A stretch of 64,000 bases of DNA from Tretioscincus oriximinensis (Eukaryota > Chordata > Lepidosauria > Squamata > Gymnophthalmidae), in contig JAJVDF010000193.1 in NCBI GenBank assembly GCA_022410635.1, positions 1,950,946 through 2,014,945 of the forward strand, given 5' to 3'. The notes under the pieces were generated by a model. It worked only from the letters and a program-made list of their open reading frames with translations. It was not told the DNA's origin and did no database searches. A program made the translations under genes and the position numbers. Positions 51,421 to 62,340 of this stretch are shown piece by piece; the first letter of the stretch is position 1; each line of letters begins with the position of its first letter.

Positions 51421-52282
51421 GAACATAAGAACATAAGAACATAAGAAGAGCCATACTGGATCAGGCCACAGCCCATCGAGTCCAGCATTCTGTGTCACAC
51501 AGAGGCCCACCAGATGCACCTGGGCAGTCCGAACAGAGGAAAGCAAAATATGCTGCTCCTGTTCGTGACTCCCTGCAAATGGTATTTCAANAGTCCTGCC
51601 TGTTGCTCCATCCCGGAGGCTACATCCAGACAACTATCTTAGTATCCATTTATACCCTTAGTGTCCANAAACCTGTCTAGTCCTGTCTTGAAACTATCCA
51701 AGCTGTTAGCTACCACTACCTCTTCAGGAAGTAAATTCCACAGGCCGATGACCCTCTGGGTGAAAAAATACTTTCCTTTGTCTGTTCTCACTTTTCTACC
51801 CAACAGTTTTAAGGAGTGCCCTCTGGTCCTTGTGTTGTGTGATAGAGAAAACATTTTTTCTCTATTCACTCTGTCGATCCCATGCATGATTTTGTACACT
51901 TCAATCAGATCACCCCTCAAACGTCTCCTTTCAAGGCTGAAGAGGCCCAGACGTTGCAGCCTTGCTTCGTAAGGGAGGTGCTCCAGACCCTTGATCATTT
52001 TTGTTGCCCTTTTCTGCACCTTCTCCAGTTCCAAAATATCCCTCTTGAGGTGTGGTGACCAGAATTGAACACAGTATTCCAAATGTGGCCTCACCACAGA
52101 TTTATAAAGAGGCAAAACAACATTTGCTGACTTATTTTCGATTCCTTTCCTAATTATCCCCAACATGGAATTTGCCTTTTTTGCTGCTGCTGCACACTGG
52201 GTTGACATTTTCATTGAATTGTCCACTAACACCCCAAGATCCTTTTCTTGCTCGGTCACAGAAAGCTTGGTTCCCATCAGNT
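51421..52282 (-). mobile_element. Young CR1 LINE, 5'-truncated, minus strand
   Basis: The minus-strand frame runs without stops through [60 protein letters not shown] and RVIGLWNLLPEEVV to a stop: the CR1 ORF2 C-terminus, with full 3' UTR and three TTCTTATG units at the 3' end. The open frame and near identity to 31775-32739 show recent activity of this CR1 lineage. Confidence 0.93.
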
Positions 52283-52924
52283 GGTAGACTAGTGGGGCAA
52301 ATGCAAAAGAAATTTGACTTTAAATTGGATTATTGACTCATNCTTAGATACAGTAGCCTAGGATAGGCCAGCTACCACTAGGTCGTTCTAACAACCATTA
52401 TGGATAACCCATCTGGGNTCAGAACTGAAAGTTTTGTGCATGTTGAAGCAATGCTTTCCTGGGGTATTGGCTTGTACCCTGGATTGTACTTTCTGCATGC
52501 CATCCATTGTCTAATATATACTATAGCTTAAGATAATTCATTTTGCTTATGAATTATTTTTAATGGTAGACANGATATAGTGCCAGTTTTGGTGTTATAT
52601 CATGTTCCATATCATATTCTATGTTCTACAAGAAGTTAGAGCACCTGATATTCCATATCAAACTGTGCAGATGCTTAGTACACTCTGTGTGCATNTTGCA
52701 AAGTAGTATATTGTCCACACACTGTCAACTCTAAACAATATTGTTTTTTTTTAATAAAATGCATATGGATGCAGCTTCATATGCAGGTCTTATAATTTGT
52801 ATTCATTTTTTGTGATTTTTTTTTTTGCTTAGCTTAATTTCTTGCAAATTTAAGATACTAGTTTTAGTATGCTTGTTAGCTGCAGTTTCCCTAATGTCAG
52901 CACCTGGTTGCTGTTGTTTATATG

Positions 52925-53297
52925 TAGGGCTGCCATATTTTGGCAGCCCAAAACCGGGACAGAGTGGGGGTGCTTGCATGCGTGTCCTCCTGTCACAAAC
53001 CCAGGTGTTTTTGCTCTGCTGGAGGTGAGTTGCCGCGCTTTGCCTGACTCCGCCTCCAGCATTGGAGCAGNTACGGCACGCTCCGAGGTTCCTTCCAGGA
53101 CCCCGGAAAGCGTTGCTCGGGCTGCAGCCGTCAGCTCTGATGGCTCCTTTGCCTTTAAAATTCTGCATTTTTACATTCCCTGATGCAGCATCGGGGAATG
53201 TAAAAAGCCGGGATTTTGTCTTAAAACCTGGAGGGGACTATATTTTAGTCCCCCAAACNGGGATTATCCCGCTTTCCTGGGACGTATGGCAACCCTA
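52925..53297. mobile_element. Non-autonomous hAT-like DNA transposon, copy 2 (373 bp)
   Basis: The ends TAGGGCTGCCATA and TATGGCAACCCTA are flanked by exact 8-bp duplications TTTATATG (52917-52924, 53298-53305). The right half matches copy 1 at 9096-9610, with the ACATTCCCTGATGC hairpin kept through G:T-tolerant changes. The left half is shortened. Confidence 0.88.
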
Positions 53298-53389
53298 TTT
53301 ATATGTTTAGGTTCAAAGAGGAAAACACTGAATTAGAATCTGACTTTTTTGCCTCTGCCTCTGTTGAGTTTTCAAAACCTTTATTTATA

Positions 53390-53931
53390 GGCTGACCAGA
53401 TGCCTCCTTTTTTTGGGGGGGGAACCCAGTTTTGGGGTGTCTACTCCACCCTCCTGGGGAGAAGGGCACCATTTCCCTGGCTTTTGCTGAGGAAAAAAAA
53501 TTAAAAAAAAATTAAATAAATTTTTTTTGAATTTTTTTTTACTGTGGCACCACTAGGGGGCTCTGGCATTTGAGACTAGCTCCTGAAGGCACCCTCCCCT
53601 CAGTAAAAAAATACTCACACACTTCAAAACTTTCTTGTAACCTTAATTTTTTTTTAATCGCTGCACCACCACTAGGGGGTCCTGGCAACTTGGACCAGCT
53701 TCTGAAGGCACCTTCCCCTCTGTAAAAAAATTAAAAATTCTGATGTACTCCCAAAATTCTCAGTTTAAAAATTCTCGCACACTTAAAAAAATTCTCACAT
53801 GCTTTACCAATTTCTCGGGTGGGAATTTTGGAAGGGAATGAATCTTGGTGGGTAATTTGCATATTTATGAATATGCAAATTAGCATTAATATTAATTACC
53901 CTGGTTTGGGTCTCAGAAAATCTGGTCAGTC
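53390..53931. mobile_element. hAT-like element with internal duplication (542 bp)
   Basis: The ends GGCTGACCAGAT and ATCTGGTCAGTC are inverted; the 8-bp flanks TATTTATA and TATTTATT agree at 7 of 8. The inside has two copies of a block of about 120 bp carrying CACCACTAGGGGG, CTGAAGGCACC and CCCCTC-GTAAAAAAA. Confidence 0.7.
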
Positions 53932-54302
53932 TATTTATTTAGGTATTACTTTTAGACCTCATGAATTTCCAAAACATGCCAAACTTTTTCTTCAGTGCAA
54001 ATTGCACTCACTAAGCCAATAATCTGCACCTTAATTAGGGTGGTGATGGTAGTGGTTAAAGCACACAAATCCTTAACTTGTTTTCAAGGACGATCTGTGA
54101 TTAAGGTCTCATTTGGTTTTCTTAAAACCTTGTTTTACTATTTTACAAGAATGCTTAAGACTATTGTTACTTCTGTTATTAACAAAATACTTTAGCTGTG
54201 TATAAAAGGAAGCATTTATACTAAAGTATCCTTCATTTTTAAAGGACTTTTTAACACAAGGGTCTGAAGTATTTGCAATTGTAAATGACACTGCCTTAGA
54301 CA

Positions 54303-54616
54303 AGCAGGCACAGATANCTCAGTTGCTTAGGAATTCGTCTCTCGCCTGGGAGATGGGGTTTCGAAGCCCTGTGTTGGAAGTGGGGAGGGGTGAGCACCTT
54401 CCACTAGCCTGTAGCTCTAGCCAACCCAGCTATTTGAAAGCATGAATTGCAAGAAATTGCAATTGACTGCAAGTAGATACATGGGAACCACCATAGCCTG
54501 GTGGGGAAGATAGAATGTNAGCCTTCGGGCAAAATATATCCTTGTAAGCNGCTTTGAGTCCCTTTGAAAGGTGAGAAAAGCGGGGTATAAGAACCAAGTT
54601 CTTCTTCTTCTTCTTA
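54303..54616 (+). repeat. tRNA-derived SINE, family A (full length)
   Basis: Very close to the 26412 copy: CTCAGTTGCTTAGGAATTCG, GGGTTTCGAAGCCC, ACCCAGCTATTTGAAAGCAT, GCGGGGTATAAGAACC, (CTT)n. The similarity suggests recent movement of this SINE. Confidence 0.9.
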
Positions 54617-55925
54617 GCAAATGAACAGGATTGCATAATAATTAGGAGCATTCCTTAAATTTCAGTATGTCATATTGTTTGGTATTATTAAGAGCAAGCC
54701 TGCCCTTTTAAATGAAATAAATCTATTCTTTCAATTTCAGTCAACTGAAAAAAATGTGGTGATGCATGCNAGACAAGAACAATTGATTTTGGAATTACTG
54801 TTCTGTTTTTAAAACTTGCGTCCCAAAGTCATTTAATAACAAGTGCTGGAGAAAGAAGTAGATATAGCTTGATATTATCTGGAACAAAACCCTGTATGGT
54901 CTTATTGAAATGTTATAGATCAGAGTGGCTTCTTCAGAGTTTAAAATCTAAGAATTTGTGTTATTGAACCATGGTTCTTACTGCTGCAATTAGCATTACC
55001 CACCACAAACCATCTAAATAATACCCTTTATGAATATGCAGTAGAAAGGATGGTGAATTGATCTAACATATTGTACAGTAGATCTGGGAGATAGGCTACC
55101 TGAAAACTATGGANAGATGTCGATGACATTGTAAAAGAGGGAGCAACAAAAATATAGCAAAGAAAAAGAAGAGCAACAAGGCAAAATAGTTTTCTAATGA
55201 GATTTTATGGATACTCAGGAAAGAGAACTGAATGTAGACTTCTATAGAATACCAAGACCAGAGAAATCAAGAAAACATTTCAGGNAGAGACAGACATAAC
55301 AAAGACAAAGCAGATAAAAAGACCTAACAGAAGCAGAAGGGATGAAGGTGGCAAGAATTCACAGAAAATCTATAAAAGAAAAATCTTAACATTACTGATA
55401 AACTACAGTGGTGTGGGCTCTGATNTAGAGAGAGCCATTCTGCAGAAATAAAGCACCTATATTCTCATAGTGAGTGCATAGACTTCTTTCTTTCTCTTGG
55501 ATTTGTAACAAAATGGGAAGGAAACCTGACTCATTTCACAACAAATCCCAGGAAGCTTTGGGGTATAAGCTGTCCAAGGAAATGTTATTTTTACTCTTGT
55601 CTTTGGCTGTTGTGACATTGCCCTCCGCTCCTTACTCCCCTTCCGAGACATGCTTTGTTTTAAGAAAAAGAAGAAGGAAAAAATAATATAAAAACAAGAA
55701 AATAATTCTGCCATTTCAAAATATCCTGCTGTGGTTCCTTCCTTTATTTCTTATCCCATCCCTTTTTTACCCATGCTTCATTTAAAAAAGTAAATCCTTC
55801 TCCTACATTTCAAATATGCTGCTTCCTAGCTGCACGTTCCAGCCCTTCCTCGCAAATAGATGGGTGGGGTAGAGAATGTAAGCACCCTCACATTTACTTT
55901 CCTAGTAAATAGAATTATAGAAGAC
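54617..55925. other. Intergenic stretch, nothing recognised
   Basis: AT-rich and purine-rich sequence with scattered single Ns. No coding motifs or repeats I recognise. Confidence 0.5.
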
Positions 55926-55928
55926 TTA

Positions 55929-56289
55929 GGCTGCATCCACACATGGGGCTAAAACCCACTCCTACTTTTGATAGTGGGTGAGCACGGCTCACATGGCAGC
56001 AGCCATAGGTGGGAGGGAGGAAGGAAGCGTCAGTCTGTGATTGGCCATGCACAGCCTTCTCTCCACATGACCTGCTTTGCAGGGCTCTCCACTGATTGGC
56101 GGAGGTCCTGGCGGAGCAGGCCACATTTGAGAAAGCGGGTTTTCAGAGTGCCATGCTGTGAGAGCTGAAAATATCAGCTCTCAGTAAACCTGTGCAGTGA
56201 TTGCGCTGCTGATAAACCGCCTTTACTTCTGCAGGAGCCACCAGGATGGCGCCCCTATGCAGACTTCATCACACCATGTAGATGCAGCC
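55929..56289. mobile_element. PIF/Harbinger-like MITE (361 bp)
   Basis: Inverted ends GGCTGCATCCACACATG and CATGTAGATGCAGCC, with TTA on both sides (55926-55928, 56290-56292). The inside is GC-rich and unlike the AT-rich interior of 47399-47546, though the ends match. Confidence 0.72.
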
Positions 56290-56292
56290 TTA

Positions 56293-57204
56293 CTTCTTCA
56301 GAAGATAGCTATGGCAATTATAATACCATTACAACACTGTTGTAGTGTCATAGAGTGCTATGAGAGTGCTTTAAATAGCCATAAGAAAAAAGGCCACACC
56401 AACACATATGGAAAATCAGCTATTATGGCACTACCATGCTGTTAAAAAGTGGGTCTGGATGCAACCAAGAACTAAAGAACTGTGATGCAATGCTTTCTTG
56501 TCTGTTAAACTGCAATGAGATACAGCAACGTTATTTTATGGATTATTCTGTATCACATATGTACCGATGATCTTATTTGCAACCAAAGAAGAGCAAATGC
56601 AGTCTCCCTAATACACTCTAAAAAGATACTGAAAAATCTGATACATATATTCAATTTACATCATTGAAGAAACTCATTTTCATGACTTATGTAAAAATAC
56701 AGTTTTAGTAAAGATTATTAAAATGTTTTTATAGCCAGCATGGAGTGGAATTATATAAAGTTGTCCTTTGCAAGAAAATNCTCTGGTCCAACTAGGGTAA
56801 GTGCAATAGTTCACTAAAAAGNATAAAAAATTAACCTGGCAAATGCAGAAGAAAAGCATGCTGGTACAATAGCGAAAGAAAAAGGGGAAAAAATAATCAA
56901 ATAATCATGATGAACAATTGGAAAAGTACACAGTGGAAAAATAATTCTTTTGCCAAGTGTACCAAGGACAACCACTTGTAAATTAATAGCAGAATTGGAT
57001 AAGGCAAAGAAAACAAAAATTACATTTTGAATCAACCACAATAAATATTCACACTGTTGCAAGATTTGTTCTTGTTTAATATTATAAATATGGGAGTGAA
57101 ATGATGGTCAATTCTATGCCTATCTTATGAGAANTGACACTCATCAAGTTTTTATGTGTGAGTTTTCAATTTCAATGCAAACTCTATGTGTATGAACAAA
57201 TAAT
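56293..57204. other. Intergenic stretch, nothing recognised
   Basis: AT-rich sequence, no recognised element or conserved frame. Confidence 0.5.
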
Positions 57205-57485
57205 AAAATCAGTANCCAAGAGTCCAACATTCTGAAGTATAACACCCAATNACAGGGCTCAGAACTTTGGCAGCCTCCAGGCAGGAAGGAGGGAGATAAG
57301 CAGGAAAAAAGAAAGACACAATGAAAGAAAGAAGGAAAACAGAAAGAAAAGAAACAGCAAGTGAAATAGGGATGAGAGGGAGGCAGGGGAAGGAGGGAGT
57401 AGCTGGTGGCATGGATTGGAGAATGGGGGTAGAGGGTCTTGAATCTGTAACATTACTGGAACACATTGGACTAATTTGGCTAATA
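57205..57485 (+). mobile_element. Helitron-like non-autonomous element, copy 3 (degraded)
   Basis: ACAGGGCTCAGAACTTTGGC, AGCCTCCAG, a GAAA/GGAA-rich tract and a weak terminal hairpin region (GTAACATTACTGGAACACAT) follow the order of copy 4. It lacks the CR1-derived segment. Confidence 0.5.
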
Positions 57486-57512
57486 TTTCCACATCATTTG
57501 CATGGGATTACA

Positions 57513-57760
57513 GATCTGTAGTCCCTCTAATTTGGAATAGTGATAGACTACATATGTACCAGTGCTGGCTGTTCCAGATTAAGCAGTTGTGTGCCACTGA
57601 NAGGCAAGATCTATGTGAGTATGAGCATCACTGCAAGAGGCATGTGTCAAATCTGTAATATATGTGTTGTTATAGTTCTAATATTGCATAATGCAGATGC
57701 AGGCTGCTACAGCTAATCTGGATCAAACAAACANAGATTTTGCACAAAGGGCTATAGGTC
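57513..57760. repeat. Unnamed interspersed repeat (family P), copy 2
   Basis: CTCTAATTTGGAATAGTGAT, TTCCAGATTAAGCAG, GTTCTAATATTGCATAATGC and GCTACAGCTAATCTGGAT mirror 33775-34060. Confidence 0.6.
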
Positions 57761-58667
57761 CAGTATTTTCTCCAGTGCAACTCTGCTATCCTGTATACAA
57801 GGAATGAAGAATCTTGAGNGCTTCTACTTTGGATACAGAAATGAGCCATCTTTGGGGAGGTATATTTTATGTTGTTGGGAGAGTTCAGTGAATGGCCCCT
57901 TGATAGTCCTTGATAAACACATAGAAACAATATGGACTTGTCAATTAACATCATTTCTCAGTATTTCTCTTAGTTTCCCAATTTGACTTTTCTTTACATA
58001 ATGAATATTTTTTTTAAAAAGCCTAATGTGTTTTTTCCTGGTCTCTAGTACAGTGACACTGTGGAGCTGCCTGTATTCTCTAAAATCATTGTTGCTTTGA
58101 GTGATAACACTACATTTTATGTGACATCACTGATAAAAGCATATTCTGTATTTAAAAGGAGTGTTTTTTAAAAAGAGACCAGCAACAATGTTAAGGAACA
58201 GCCAATATGAATTCCTTTTTTCCAAAGAGGTGCCAATCTGGAATGCCAATCCTCTATTTCAGGTGGTCAGATGTCAGCCAAAACCAAAGCAAAACCTATT
58301 TGCAGGTTGATCTGTACTCTGCATTTGTCTTTTTATGCCTCGTATTTGTACAACATTTCTGGAAAAGAAGGGAGAAAGGAAAGCATTTGGAGGAAAAATA
58401 TTTGTGTAGTTGTTTTGTGGGAGACAATAGGGTCAATGTGTGTGTGTGTGCATGTGCTTGTGTGTGTAAAACGAGACTAAAATTGTTGGATACTTTTACT
58501 GGACGTGTCCTCTTTTTTGGAAAGTTTAAGCACAACTGAATTGTTTGATGAAAAGGTGTGTGAGAAGGCTGATCTTATCACCTTCTCCCAAGCCATTCTT
58601 TCCTCCACGCATACCTTCCACAGGGGGCACGTATTCCCCCCATTGAGCACAGCTGCATTAGTTTCTC
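57761..58667. other. Intergenic stretch, nothing recognised
   Basis: No repeat family or coding motif is visible; a short GT run lies at 58438-58464. Confidence 0.5.
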
Positions 58668-58684
58668 TTTATCAGTTCTCTTTC

Positions 58685-59125
58685 TTTCTTTTTTTTTAAA
58701 TACAGTATACAGTGGTACCTCGGTTCTCGAACGCCTTGAATGTCGACCAAATCGGTGTTTGACCAGGCGATTCCAGAAACTTTTGTCCTGGAATCCGAAC
58801 ACATATTTGGAACTCGAACTTCCTTCGGCGTTCTTTCGGCCCGGCGCGCCTTGCTTGCGTCATCAGTGTGCGTTTTTTCGGCCCGGCGCGCCTTGCTTNG
58901 GTTCTCGAACNATTTGGTTCTCGACCGTCCTCCCGGAACGAATTCTGTTNGAGAACCGAGGTACCACTGTATTTTATTAAAGTGATCATATTGAACAATA
59001 TACAAAAATAAACATTGTATTCATTTATACTTTGTAAAATAATTTGTTCTTACATAGTGTCTTCAACTTAATTACAACAAAAATAAAGTTCCTTTTTTCA
59101 CACACCCCATAACCCTTCTACCCCA
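58685..59125 (-). mobile_element. L1-like 3' insertion carrying a Tigger MITE
   Basis: TTTATCAGTTCTCTTTC flanks both sides exactly (58668-58684, 59126-59142; 17 bp). The insert starts with a poly-T run (minus-strand poly(A)) and AT-rich 3' UTR-like sequence, and is interrupted by the TA-flanked MITE at 58710-58969. Assignment to L1 rests on tail and duplication length. Confidence 0.7.
58710..58969. mobile_element. Tigger/pogo-like MITE (260 bp)
   Basis: Perfect inverted ends CAGTGGTACCTCGGTTCTC and GAGAACCGAGGTACCACTG with TA on both sides (58708-58709, 58970-58971), as for Tc1/mariner-pogo elements. The CpG-rich inside has a 23-bp direct repeat with GGCGCGCC (58834-58856 and 58876-58898). 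It has no transposase. Confidence 0.88.
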
Positions 59126-59789
59126 TTTATCAGTTCTCTTTCAACAGCTCTGGGAAGATGGAATTTTGAACTTGGGATGGACTNCTGTAGTTCACTGTGG
59201 GCGGGAGCTGTGGAAAAAACAGAGATGAATTCCAAGATACAGGCTGAGGAAGAGGATATCATGGAGACAGAAAATTCCACTATAAAAACTGAACTCAGTC
59301 ACCTTCTGTCTCAAACTGACTATAACCTGGCTGCCTGTATGGTGCCTAACTTGTATTTCANCCAGAACTGAAGAAAACGGCAGTAATATCTTTTCATGAC
59401 ATAGTTGCTTTTCACATGTGATTCCTATATGATGTCTGCACACTAGACATTANGCATACACTAACATGCAAATGACAGGCCTCTATTCCGAGATATACTC
59501 TGGAATAAGGTAAGGCCCACACAAAAAGTCTTTGTTTTGAAAATGGTTGGAAAAAACTTGCAAAGGGTAGAAAAGGAATAGAAAGCGAGTGGAATTAAGA
59601 TTAAGATTAATTTTCCATACGTAAAACCCAACTGCCATAATATTTTGTGAGTAATTTTAAGATACACACAAATGGGGGAAATGTTTGGAACGTTATTATT
59701 TTAATATGTATGACTTTGTATGTATAAAGAAAAAAATAAAATATTTGTACACCCCCCAACAAAATGTAATAAAAGGTGTGTGGAAGAAG

Positions 59790-60172
59790 TAAACATTCAG
59801 AATTATAACAGCTAATGACAGGGCTTGGAACTTTGGCAGACTCCAGAGACCAGAGTCCTGGGTTAGAAACCGGCCAAAAGAAAACAGAGGAAAGTAATAA
59901 ATTGACAGTTCTCTGGGTGGAAAGATGTGAGAAGTGGACTGCACCAGGGTTCAATACTGGGACCAGTATTGGGAAGGAAATGAAGAACAAAATAAGGAAT
60001 TGATGAAANATGGAAGGGAGGAAAGATGAAGAAAACAGAAAGAAGGAAGGTAAGGAAGAAAGAACGAGAAGAAAATGGAAAGAAGGAACAAAAGAAAGAA
60101 GTGGCAAGCGAAAGAAGGAGAGGTGCTAGAGCCCATCGGATTACTGTAATACAACGGGCTAATTCCACTACT
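59790..60172 (+). mobile_element. Helitron-like non-autonomous element, copy 4
   Basis: Order: GACAGGGCTTGGAACTTTGG, CCAGAGTCCTGGGTTAGAAA, a CR1-like segment at 59899-59972 (GQFSGWKDVRSG.. with stops), an AAGGAAGAAA-rich tract, the hairpin GGATTAC-TG-TAATAC within AGCCC...GGGCT, and AATTCCACTAC at the end (CTAG-like end mutated to CTAC). Confidence 0.65.
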
Positions 60173-61139
60173 CTGTCAATAAAAGTATTGCCATCTTATG
60201 GCCAGATTACCACAAGGCTTTTCCTGTAGGCAGCACTAATACTTCTGGTCTGTTAATTTTCTCCAAAATCCTCCTGTCCCAAGTAATTTCTCCTGCTACA
60301 GAATTGCTGTTTGTAAGGTTTAAGTTTCCTGGAAAACTACCTAAAGGTTTAATTTAAAAATGAGAAAAGTAGAGAATTGAAGTGAAAAGTGAAAATGGCA
60401 AATGTTGGAACAATTGGCTTCAGATAAGAGAGGAAAAATTGCAGACTGTGAAACTTCAATCTTATTTCATTCTTACCCTACTTTCACTAGGAAGGGAAGC
60501 AGTATCCACCCCTTGCCCAAAAATGTTTCCATGTGCGCAACTTCAAAACAACATATAAGTAAATGTCTTTCTATCTTGGAAATTTTGAGCCAAGATATCA
60601 TTTATATGTATACAAATATATTGAACTTGCGAATGTCAACTTCTGACNTTGATAAGGCTTTTAAACTGTTTAGAAGTGTGACTACGGGGAGGACTTTTTT
60701 GGGATTTGGTATCTGCTTGTCTGTAAATGTAGAATATTCTTTTCATTTTTAGTTTGTAATCTGTAGCCTGAAGATGTGGAAAACAAAGTTTTTAAAAATG
60801 CTTTCTCGATGAGTGAGATAAAACATTTTGGGTAGGAAAAATTAAAGTATGGCTTCACCATTCATCAAGGTTGATGAAATATGAAGAAACTCTGTAATTT
60901 TCAAATAAAAGCTTGTGGTAAAAAAAAGAGTTTAAGTATTGTTTTCAGTACAGCTGCTGCAGCTTAATCATGTGGTATGAACTGTTTCCAAATGGTTACA
61001 GTCCCAGTTTATGAAATGGGCCANTAGTTGGAAGGTATTCAAAATGTGTACCTGATTAAATTTCTTCTTTGTTCGCTGCTGCTTCTGTGGCTAATTATGG
61101 AACTGTTTTATCTGATAGAAATATCCCATTTTATCTATA
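60173..61139. other. Intergenic stretch, nothing recognised
   Basis: No named repeat or gene-like frame is visible. Confidence 0.5.
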
Positions 61140-61261
61140 AAAACATGCCACTGTAGTCTAAAGTATATAATGTTACATATATATGTTATATTTATACTTT
61201 ATACTTCATATTTAAAATATTTAAATATATAAAATATATATTTACGCTTTAAATATATACT
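61140..61261. repeat. AT-rich low-complexity tract
   Basis: Runs of ATATAT, TTTAAATAT and TATACTTTATA; almost no G or C. Confidence 0.85.
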
Positions 61262-61457
61262 TTATAATCCGGGATGGAGCGACAGGCAGTNCTCCTGAAA
61301 TGCCATTTGCAGGGAGTCATGAACAGGTGCATATTTTGCTTTCCTCTGTTNNGACTGCCCANGTGNATCTGGTGGGCCTCTGTGTGAGACAGAATGCTNG
61401 ACTNGATGGGCTCTGGCCNGNTCCAGTTTGGCTCTTCTTGTGTTCTTATGTTCTTAT
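61262..61457 (+). repeat. CR1 LINE 3' UTR fragment
   Basis: GGGATGGAGCGACAGGCAG, GCCATTTGCAGGGAGTCATG, GGTGGGCCTCTGTGTGAGAC and TTCTTGTGTTCTTATG are the CR1 tail in order, with many Ns. Confidence 0.85.
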
Positions 61458-61852
61458 AATCAAATAGAANGGGAAACTTAAATCAATTCTTAATTTTTCA
61501 GAGCTTTATCTGAAAAATATTTGTAAAAAAAGTATTAGTTTCTCATGCTGTTAAGTGACATTGTTTTAACTTTTCCAACCCCGGAACCACATTCATTTAT
61601 AGTATCTTAGCTTACTATCTAAAAACAAGGCAATTGGTTTATCATCCTATAAGTGTGAACAGGGTAAGACAGAGATGGAGATAATGGAAAGGAACACATC
61701 TATGGTTATAGTAACTGCTTCCAAAGAATGTGCTCTAATACTCATTAAAATTCATTGGAAAAATACTTTCTGGCATTTAGTTTCGTTTAGAGGCTGAAAT
61801 TTGAAGATTATATTTAATCCACTTCTTTTGGCTGAATCCAGATACAACCCAA

Positions 61853-61982
61853 ATTTTAATCGAGTTCAATCCACTTTCAGAATGGAAGAAAACAGTAGCA
61901 AGGTGACTAATACTTGCAAAAAAAAATTTTTTTGTTGATTTGCTTAATTTACCCTGAAAGTACAATGAAGCTGGATTAAAAT
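61853..61982. repeat. Fold-back MITE-like element (family H), copy 2
   Basis: ATTTTAATCGAGTTCAATCC at the left and GAAGCTGGATTAAAAT at the right are inverted with mismatches, and match the ends of 50576-50709. Confidence 0.55.
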
Positions 61983-62340
61983 GTAGGTGGGACTGTGACC
62001 CCAGTAGGGCAGAAGGGGAGGTGACTGACAGAGAATATACCTTTGGTAGCCATGGTAACTGCACTGATTCCATCATAATGCTTGGGNNGNGTCATAACAG
62101 ATGNTCAGAGTGACAGTTGCAGCTCAGAGATCAACTGACAAGCAGGGAGGCAACACCTACTCCTTGAGCTCCTCAGCTAAGAAAGAGAAGCCATCTGAAC
62201 CCTGGGCACTTAGTCCCCTGAAGACATTTCCTGGTTAGGGCAGCAAAGCCTAAAGCCCTCAGGAAGATACCATCCTAATGCCCAGGTTTATTGGGGAAAC
62301 TCATCCTGGATGCTAAGGAACCAAGCAGAGAAGGCCAAAC

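Noticed and set aside
51639..52277. A 212-codon reverse-strand frame as a host gene
   Set aside because: All motifs belong to CR1 ORF2; it is a 5'-truncated retrotransposon.
53062..53310. Short frame overlapping the element at 52925
   Set aside because: The same frame type appears in the other hAT copy simply because the sequences are homologous; the elements are non-autonomous and non-coding.
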